From Fidelibacterota bacterium TMED108 (GTDB lineage: Bacteria > Fidelibacterota > Marinisomatia > Marinisomatales > TCS55): a stretch of DNA of 12,068 nucleotides. The stretch lies in the NCBI GenBank assembly GCA_002172545.1, contig NHFJ01000020.1:62446-74513 (forward strand), in the 5' to 3' direction. Below, one piece after another: positions 6,819 to 12,068 of this stretch (positions within the stretch are counted from its first letter, which is position 1; every line of letters begins with the position of its first letter). Under the pieces are notes generated by a model. It saw only the letters and a program-made list of their open reading frames with translations, ran no database searches and was not told the origin of the DNA. Position numbers and translations under genes: made by a program.

Positions 6819-9800
6819 TTATTTTTTGTATAGCTGGTCATTCATATTGCGTACGCGACCAGAGAGATTTTTAATAATTGCTTCCATGATGTCTCCATGG
6901 CTTCCCATCACCTCATAAAAACCTTCTTGTTCTATTTTAAATAGAGTTGTTTCTTCCACTGCCGTTACATCTGCTGAGCGAGGCTCTCCATCAAGCAATG
7001 CCATATCGCCGATACAACTTCCTTCTCCCATGCGGGTAATTTCTGTATCTCCTTTGTGAATCTTCACATTGCCATTAACAACAATAAATAAAGAGTCACC
7101 GAATTCGCCTTCTTCAATAATAGGGTCGTCTTTTTCGCAACGAACCTCTTCCGTTATCTGAGCAACTCGGGATAGATTTTCCGCAGGTATTGATTTAAAT
7201 AAATCAACAGACTTTAGGATAATAGTTTTTTCTAATGTTGAATACATGCCCAACTCATAGCTGTCTAATTTAAAACGTTCCAGAGGAATGTCATCGACAT
7301 TCAGAATATTTTTTTCGGAAGACCGTTTTATTATTTCACAGTTACCTTTTGAATTGGGAACCTTATTCCAATCAATTGATCCCATCAGTTCATCTTTATT
7401 AGAGTTAATCATATAATCTAAAGATATTATCGATTCCCATTTATTTGGTGAATGCAGAAATGAGGCAAGCTCATCATCGAGTTTTGAAGGTAAGTCATTA
7501 AAATGTGTTGTGCCTATTTCGCTTCTTTCTTCAATTGGTATTTCTTCAATCAACGGATTGATTATACTTCTTTGATCTTTGTTAAAAATATTCTCAAAAA
7601 ATTCGAGTAAAAATGGAAGTTTTCCGGGATCACCTGATTTGATAATCTGTATGTAGGTTTCAATGGGAGTATTTGGTTTATTCATTACCCCAAGCTTTAA
7701 AAGGGAGGGTAGCGTATTTTGAATCTCATTATTAAGATGATCTACCATCAGCGTCTGATTTTTATCATCCGGAAGTAATTTTTTACACTCATTCATTGTA
7801 TAAAGTTTTTTAGCAATCTTTTGTATTTCAGATGAAGTAGCATCCAGCTCTTCTTCGCTAAGATCGTTATTTCGCGCACAAACTAAAAGTGAATCCACGA
7901 CTTCATTGTAGATGTCTTGATCAGAGTGATTAAGCTGTTTTATTAGCAGATTAACCGATGAATATTCTCGTAATGTTTTGATAATTCCTAACCTCAGACT
8001 TCTGCTTAAATCCTCACTTAGCAATAGTTTTTCAAAATGAGCAACAATCACATCATCAGAATATTGTTTAAGTGTTTGTCGTGCTTGAATCAAAGTTTTA
8101 TGATTGCCCAGATTTGAAATGATTGCCGAAATTAAATTATCACCTAATCTTTTTTCAGCAATTTGAAGTGAAGCGTTACTGACAATTGGACTCTCAGATT
8201 CTAAGAATTGAATTAATTTTGATTCGGGTAATATATCGTTGTTATTTTCAAGCCTCTTTATAGCATTCACTTTTGTTTGTTCATCGCTGCTTTCGAGCGC
8301 ATCGTTCAATATTGATTTTGCCTTATCTTGTGATCCAGTATCTATATCAATTATTGCAGCAGCAGCAGCAGCGCTAAGCTCTTTTGATTCACTGCCTAGC
8401 AATTCTTCAAGGTCGCTTTGGATTTCTGTTAATCTCCTTTTTCCAGATATGACAATGGCCTCAGCAGATACTTCATCCTTCTTTTCTATTGCATCAATAA
8501 GTTCAGTATTTGAAATAATATCCTCTTCATCCCACGCAAGGTTTAAAATTCGCTTTCGTACATTCGTGCTTGAATGTCTAAAAAGGCTAGTTATAGTGTT
8601 TCGCCATGGGTGAAGTGGGAGCCCTTCAATAATTTCAAAGGCAAAGAGCTGCTTCATTTCATTGTTTGAGGACAGCGTTTCTTCAATAGTTTTTACCATT
8701 GCTGCATCCTGAACATCTACGTTCAACTCCTCAAAGTCTATTTGACGTTTTGAGATGGCAGTTTCTAGCTGCTTTATATACCCATTTTTTACTCGAAAAG
8801 AAGTCAATACCCATAAAAATATCGCCCCTAGCGATACGAAGCTTAAGGTTTGAAGTGCTACAAATTTGGCAAGAAGAAAAGTAGTGATTCCCCCAAAACC
8901 TTCCGCTATGGACTTAATGGTGCCGCTAATTTGCGGTTTGAGTGTTCTCCTAGTTTCGGCGGGAACTGGTAGCCAAAGCAGCTCCATAGATGAGCCAAAT
9001 ATTGTGAACTTAAATGTTTGATCAGAGTATTTGGCTACGGTCGCACTAAATAAAACAGGGGCCAATATAAATGATACCGATCCCATAACTAGAAAAAACG
9101 GTAACATAAGCAACCCAAATAGAATACCAAAACGTGATAAAACGGGACCTGTAATGAAGAACTGCATCACAATTGAACTCGCGCCAGATATTGCATAGAA
9201 TAAGCCAAAGAACGCTACCAGTTTACCTTCATCTGGGTATGTATCACTTGCAATCATTTTAAATTGATAATCAACGAGAACAGTAACAATTCCGGAAAGA
9301 GCAATGATACTTGCAATGCCGATAATAAAAGGATCTTTCTCTTTTTTTGATTTGACTGTATTTTGTTTTGGTTTGGATTTTTGATCGGAATCTGTCTTAA
9401 TATAATTCATACTTAGCAATCCAAAAAGGAATGCTATTAACATGAATCCAGATGAAAGATAAAGCAATTCATCGGTTCCAAATGCATTCACAAATGGCCT
9501 CAAATTCATCCCTATTAGCATAACAGCGAATGAACCACCACCAGCTATGATGCCAAACAATCTCTTTGCTTGTTGTGGTTGAAAAGATTCAGCAGCGAAT
9601 GCCCAAAATTGAATTAAAGCGATTGCTACTACTATCTCAACCCATACGTATATAGCCGGAATCACCCATCCACTTATAAGGGACTGAGAAAAAATGAAGG
9701 AAAAACAAAAAATAGATGTCGTTAAAATGAACATTAATTTTGGAGCAAGTTTTTTTGCGAGCTTTGTGTAGCCACTAAGGATAGGAGCGATAGCTATCGC

Positions 9801-9977
9801 TACGACTAAAAACATTAGAGGAAGAATCGATTTTTCAAACCTACTTAAAAAATATGCATCCTTCGCAGTTTTAGCAGTTAAGCCCATTGCTATTGTGAAG
9901 AATGAAAAAAGGAAAAAAGTTAAGACCATTTTCCCTTCTCCGGGTTTGATATTGATTAATTTTCTAATAAACTTCAA
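6819..9977 (-). CDS. NTT-like (ATP/ADP translocase family) transporter with helical-repeat and cyclic-nucleotide-binding domains
   Basis: The 1052-aa protein has three parts. Residues ~15-397 hold about 12 membrane helices resembling NTT nucleotide transporters: AKDAYFL (38-44), VWVEIVVAIALIQFWAF (111-127), AKRLFGIIAGGG (137-148), VDYQFK (235-240) and a cytoplasmic-type loop SMELLWLPVPAETRR (330-344). Residues ~400-910 are soluble, leucine-rich and helical, with HEAT/ARM-like character. Residues ~915-1050 are a cAMP/cGMP-binding domain: DSLFIVVNGNVKI, then IGDMALLDGEPRSADVTA, with binding-cassette Gly990 and Arg1000; the usual Glu is Asp991. NTT-HEAT and NTT-cNMP fusions are known in free-living bacteria, and their transported substrate is generally unproven. 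Lys39 and Glu114 fall where nucleotide-transporting members have key Lys and Glu residues (alignment by eye). The start is TTG overlapping the upstream stop (TTGA). ATG at codon 17 is a weaker choice because homology-like sequence begins before it. Confidence 0.82.
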   Translation of the reverse strand: MKFIRKLINIKPGEGKMVLTFFLFSFFTIAMGLTAKTAKDAYFLSRFEKSILPLMFLVVAIAIAPILSGYTKLAKKLAPKLMFILTTSIFCFSFIFSQSLISGWVIPAIYVWVEIVVAIALIQFWAFAAESFQPQQAKRLFGIIAGGGSFAVMLIGMNLRPFVNAFGTDELLYLSSGFMLIAFLFGLLSMNYIKTDSDQKSKPKQNTVKSKKEKDPFIIGIASIIALSGIVTVLVDYQFKMIASDTYPDEGKLVAFFGLFYAISGASSIVMQFFITGPVLSRFGILFGLLMLPFFLVMGSVSFILAPVLFSATVAKYSDQTFKFTIFGSSMELLWLPVPAETRRTLKPQISGTIKSIAEGFGGITTFLLAKFVALQTLSFVSLGAIFLWVLTSFRVKNGYIKQLETAISKRQIDFEELNVDVQDAAMVKTIEETLSSNNEMKQLFAFEIIEGLPLHPWRNTITSLFRHSSTNVRKRILNLAWDEEDIISNTELIDAIEKKDEVSAEAIVISGKRRLTEIQSDLEELLGSESKELSAAAAAAIIDIDTGSQDKAKSILNDALESSDEQTKVNAIKRLENNNDILPESKLIQFLESESPIVSNASLQIAEKRLGDNLISAIISNLGNHKTLIQARQTLKQYSDDVIVAHFEKLLLSEDLSRSLRLGIIKTLREYSSVNLLIKQLNHSDQDIYNEVVDSLLVCARNNDLSEEELDATSSEIQKIAKKLYTMNECKKLLPDDKNQTLMVDHLNNEIQNTLPSLLKLGVMNKPNTPIETYIQIIKSGDPGKLPFLLEFFENIFNKDQRSIINPLIEEIPIEERSEIGTTHFNDLPSKLDDELASFLHSPNKWESIISLDYMINSNKDELMGSIDWNKVPNSKGNCEIIKRSSEKNILNVDDIPLERFKLDSYELGMYSTLEKTIILKSVDLFKSIPAENLSRVAQITEEVRCEKDDPIIEEGEFGDSLFIVVNGNVKIHKGDTEITRMGEGSCIGDMALLDGEPRSADVTAVEETTLFKIEQEGFYEVMGSHGDIMEAIIKNLSGRVRNMNDQLYKK

Positions 9978-10519
9978 TTTAAAATCTGTTTTGTTTGGTC
10001 AATAAGGCTTATAGAATAGTTAAAGTTTTGACTATTCCAAAACTCGATGAATACACTCGCAAACAGACTAACCATAACTAATATTAGCAATAAAAATACA
10101 AGCGTCACAATGAACAGCGCTCCATTTATTAAAAAATACCGCTGTATCTGATCAATAGCAATTTGAAAGCTTTTGCTATCTGAATTACTTTCAGCGAATT
10201 CCAGATGATTTGCTGCTATAGTTAATTTTGTTCCCATGAAAATCGTTACAACACCCATTATAACAGTTGGTATGGAAAGAATAAAAATTGTTAAACAGTA
10301 GATTATTCCTGTGACAATATTCATGATTCCAACAAACCTTGTCCATTTTTTTAATCTTTCAATCATTAACCTACCCTCAACATTTAACTCAAAGCTTAGT
10401 TTGGGCTCTTTTGCTTTTCTAGGCATTCTTTTTTTAGGAGAAGCTTTTTTAGTTTCAACCTTTTTCGCGAGAACTTTTTTTACAGTAGTTTTTCTAGATG
10501 TCTTTTTTTGTTTAGCCAT
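9974..10519 (-). CDS. DUF5362-like membrane protein with Lys-rich histone-like N-terminal tail
   Basis: Function not recognised. Residues 1-40 are strikingly basic (15 Lys and 3 Arg in 40), with histone H1-like blocks such as KKTSRKTTVKK and AKKVETKKASPKKR. From about residue 43 the protein resembles DUF5362-type membrane proteins: a helix ending RLKKWTRFVG (53-62), two hydrophobic segments close together (~63-95), an amphipathic stretch, and a long hydrophobic segment (~134-158). By the positive-inside rule the tail should be cytoplasmic, where it could touch nucleic acid, acidic lipid or the transporter's acidic soluble domain. The ATG lacks a clear Shine-Dalgarno. A shorter start at Met32 would remove most of the tail but has no ribosome site either. 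The gene ends by overlapping the transporter start, so the two form an operon. Confidence 0.72.
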   Translation of the reverse strand: MAKQKKTSRKTTVKKVLAKKVETKKASPKKRMPRKAKEPKLSFELNVEGRLMIERLKKWTRFVGIMNIVTGIIYCLTIFILSIPTVIMGVVTIFMGTKLTIAANHLEFAESNSDSKSFQIAIDQIQRYFLINGALFIVTLVFLLLILVMVSLFASVFIEFWNSQNFNYSISLIDQTKQILN

Positions 10520-10698
10520 TATTTATTTTTTAATGAAGATTTTGTAATTATCTTACAATATTATTGCAACAAAGTTATCCGTGAATTAATAGAATCACAA
10601 GCATCCAACTACATAATAAATTTTAATAATATTTATTATTGAAATCTCTTAATCAAAGTGTTTACTTTACAATATCAATTAGTTTACAATTATAGTAT
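10520..10698. promoter_or_regulatory. AT-rich divergent promoter region
   Basis: This 179-bp region must serve the - strand transporter operon and the + strand lipoprotein/secretin operon. On the - strand, GATAAT (complement of 10547-10552) is a possible -10 lying 27 nt before the ATG, with TTTGTT about 15 bp further upstream. On the + strand, TTTACA occurs at 10666-10671 and 10683-10688, and TATAGT at 10691-10696. The latter lies so close to the ATG at 10699 that it would imply a downstream translation start. All are pattern matches in AT-rich DNA. Confidence 0.4.
10613..10639. repeat. 9-bp AT-only inverted repeat
   Basis: ATAATAAAT (10613-10621) and ATTTATTAT (10631-10639) are perfect inverted arms with a 9-nt spacer, lying between the divergent promoters. 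A second overlapping palindrome is AATAATA/TATTATT (10625-10640). Both could be operator-like, but such repeats arise easily in DNA this AT-rich. Confidence 0.35.
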
Positions 10699-11250
10699 AT
10701 GTTTTCCGAGAAAAATGTGATAAACGCAATCTTAAATATAAATTACATTAACAATTTAGCGAAAAAATTGACTCGCTTTATATTAGCATCTTTAATTGTT
10801 ATGCTTGCTTTTATATCTTGCGAAGATGCGAGCAATATTTTGGTAACGGAAAAAGAAGCCAAGACAAGTAACGGTAGATTTGAATTATCTCTTAAAATTG
10901 ATCCAGATATTGTTTATTCAAATAGCAGTACAAAACTAATCACCTCTATAAGGCGCTCAGTTCATAAAGATTCGCTTGGATCTAACGAGCCAGTTATGAA
11001 GGTAAGTATGGGTGCAATTGGTGGAACTCTTGATCAGCATGCTGAAGTTTATTCTTATACTTATAATGGCGTAATATATTACGAAAATGAAATAGTTTCT
11101 GTAAATATTGCTGATAGTATTAATGCGGTATGGGAGGGATTGGCTTTTTTCCTTCCTTCATTGCCCCTTAAAGATTCTGGTCATATTTCAGCAGTTTTTG
11201 ATGGAATGAATTTGACCTTACCCATTAAACTGGTTGCCACCCCAGAATGA
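10699..11250 (+). CDS. Unrecognised lipoprotein encoded with secretin
   Basis: Function not recognised. A hydrophobic segment after KKLTRF ends in LAFISC, placing the lipidated Cys at residue 41 of the longest form. The mature part (about 142 aa) is β-rich with alternating polar and hydrophobic residues, somewhat Ig-like in pattern: an opening strand RFELSLKID, a Gly-rich turn GAIGGTLD and a closing strand LTLPIKLVA. The first 23 residues ahead of KKLTRF are unusual for a lipoprotein signal. GTG at 10717 (weak GAG upstream) or TTG at 10768, which gives a compact MTRFILASLIVMLAFISC signal, are realistic alternatives. The stop overlaps the secretin ATG (ATGA), so the two are coupled. A role as pilotin or other secretin partner is possible from context only; no pilotin motif was recognised. 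Confidence 0.7.
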   Translation: MFSEKNVINAILNINYINNLAKKLTRFILASLIVMLAFISCEDASNILVTEKEAKTSNGRFELSLKIDPDIVYSNSSTKLITSIRRSVHKDSLGSNEPVMKVSMGAIGGTLDQHAEVYSYTYNGVIYYENEIVSVNIADSINAVWEGLAFFLPSLPLKDSGHISAVFDGMNLTLPIKLVATPE

Positions 11251-12068
11251 CAAAAAAAATATTAACGTTAATTTTAATATTATCTTGCTCTTTTTCACAG
11301 CAAAAACCACCCCCTTCATCTCAAAAATCTAATTTTAGTAGCAATTCAAACTCCCTTAGAGATTTGGATTATGAAGTTGTAAAGTTGAGCTATATTCAGA
11401 CCGATCGATCGCTAGCTATACTAAAGACAATGGGCTATACCGTTGTAGAGTTCAGGTCTGGAAAAGGCGAGATACCGGGAGAAAGTAACTTTACCCCAGT
11501 TTACTCAAATAAAATAAACAATCTGAATGCTCCTGGAGTATTACCGATAATTATTAAAATTCCTGATACACAAACAATTTCACTTGTTTCAAAAAGTAAG
11601 TCAAAGTCATCAAGTAAAAAATCTGCTTTAGGTGTCGATCTTGGCGGGGTGGTATTAGATAATACTACTAGCGGTGAACCTATGCAACGTCTTCTAGTTG
11701 GGTACAGGTCATCTGATATGCGTCCGCTTGCCCAATTACTTGATTTGCTTGCAAACAAAATAGATGTTCCAGCGAGTCAAGTTGCTATTGAAGCGCTAGT
11801 AATTGAACTAAATAGAGATAATTTAAGTGAATTAGGAGTAGACTTTTCAGCTGCAGGTTCTGGTGTTACCGCTGATTTTCCTCCTCCTCAAGGTGGGTCT
11901 ATTTCACCTTTCACAGTTGTTCTTGATAGAACATTATTGGGAAGTGGAGCAAACTTTAGAGCAAATATCGATGCGCTTGTTAGTAAAAAACTAGCTACAA
12001 TTAAATCTAAACCCTCTGCTTTGGTGCTTGATGGTAGACAAACACGGATTCAAGTAGGACAGCAAATT
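11247..12068 (+). CDS. Secretin (type II/IV pilus-type outer-membrane pore), C-terminus cut by window edge
   Basis: The frame is open for 274 codons to the window edge. A signal peptide ends SCSFS with Gln18 at +1; Cys14 is a weaker lipobox alternative. Residues ~42-69 (YEVVKLSYIQTDRSLAILK, GYTVVEF) look like a periplasmic N-domain of the secretin type. A Ser/Lys-rich low-complexity stretch lies at 115-126 (SKSKSKSSSKKS). Residues ~157-200 contain the diagnostic segment RPLAQLLDLL, KIDVPASQVAIEALVIEL and NLSELGVDF. Residues 238-274 match the barrel start (IDALVSKKLATIKSKPSALV, then RIQVGQQI). The rest of the pore is missing from the window. Only about 155 residues precede the secretin core, fewer than in GspD, which has N0 to N3. 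Whether it serves secretion or pili cannot be decided here. Translation is coupled to the lipoprotein upstream. Confidence 0.87.
   Translation, partial: MTKKILTLILILSCSFSQQKPPPSSQKSNFSSNSNSLRDLDYEVVKLSYIQTDRSLAILKTMGYTVVEFRSGKGEIPGESNFTPVYSNKINNLNAPGVLPIIIKIPDTQTISLVSKSKSKSSSKKSALGVDLGGVVLDNTTSGEPMQRLLVGYRSSDMRPLAQLLDLLANKIDVPASQVAIEALVIELNRDNLSELGVDFSAAGSGVTADFPPPQGGSISPFTVVLDRTLLGSGANFRANIDALVSKKLATIKSKPSALVLDGRQTRIQVGQQI

Noticed and set aside
8356..8372. GCA trinucleotide run as a phase-variation tract
   Set aside because: It encodes an Ala run in a helical domain; slippage would change length by whole codons and not switch the frame.
8239..8613. A 124-codon + strand frame rich in Ser and Phe
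   Set aside because: It is antisense to the helical-repeat domain of the transporter; its composition is the complement of Glu/Lys/Asp codons, with no domain evidence.

Overview
The window is low-GC DNA (roughly 35% by eye) from a Gram-negative, diderm bacterium. It holds an outer-membrane LPS-assembly protein of the LptD type, a secretin, several Sec signal peptides and three likely or possible lipoproteins. The LptD style, the signal peptides that all place Gln at +1, the NTT-type transporter fused to helical repeats and a cyclic-nucleotide domain, and the DUF5362/DUF5683-like membrane proteins point to the FCB superphylum. A marine lineage such as Candidatus Marinimicrobia (SAR406) would fit. 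That placement is inference from protein character, not from a marker gene.

Layout. Positions 1-3329 (-) hold most of a long lptD gene whose C-terminus lies outside the window. A 156-bp divergent intergenic region with a 7-bp inverted repeat and a perfect TATAAT separates it from a + strand run: an FKBP-type prolyl isomerase lipoprotein (3486-3890), a single-TM protein of unknown function (3911-4354), a MAPEG-family membrane protein (4386-4799) and tRNA-Thr(CGT) (4823-4895). Facing this run is a - strand gene (4934-5575) for an exported protein joining a YidD-like domain to a DUF5683-like membrane domain. Divergent from it, with start codons only 20 bp apart, is a two-gene + strand operon: an exported metallophosphatase-like protein with a degraded active site (5596-6528) and a small membrane/coiled-coil protein (6521-6814).

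Positions 6819-10519 (-) form a second two-gene operon. Its first gene encodes a membrane protein with a histone-like basic tail. Its second encodes a 1052-residue NTT-like transporter with a helical-repeat domain and a C-terminal cyclic-nucleotide-binding domain. After a 179-bp AT-rich divergent promoter region, a + strand operon begins with an unrecognised lipoprotein (10699-11250). It is translationally coupled to a secretin (11247 to the window edge) that is cut off by the end of the window.

The common theme is envelope biogenesis: LPS assembly (LptD), periplasmic folding (FKBP), membrane insertion (YidD-like) and a secretion or pilus pore (secretin). The most unusual items are the exported YidD fusion, the metallophosphatase lacking most metal ligands, the transporter with a built-in cyclic-nucleotide sensor and its Lys-rich membrane partner, and the lipoprotein/compact-secretin pair. 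No mobile elements, CRISPR arrays or phage genes were seen. No gene-free stretch exceeds 300 bases.
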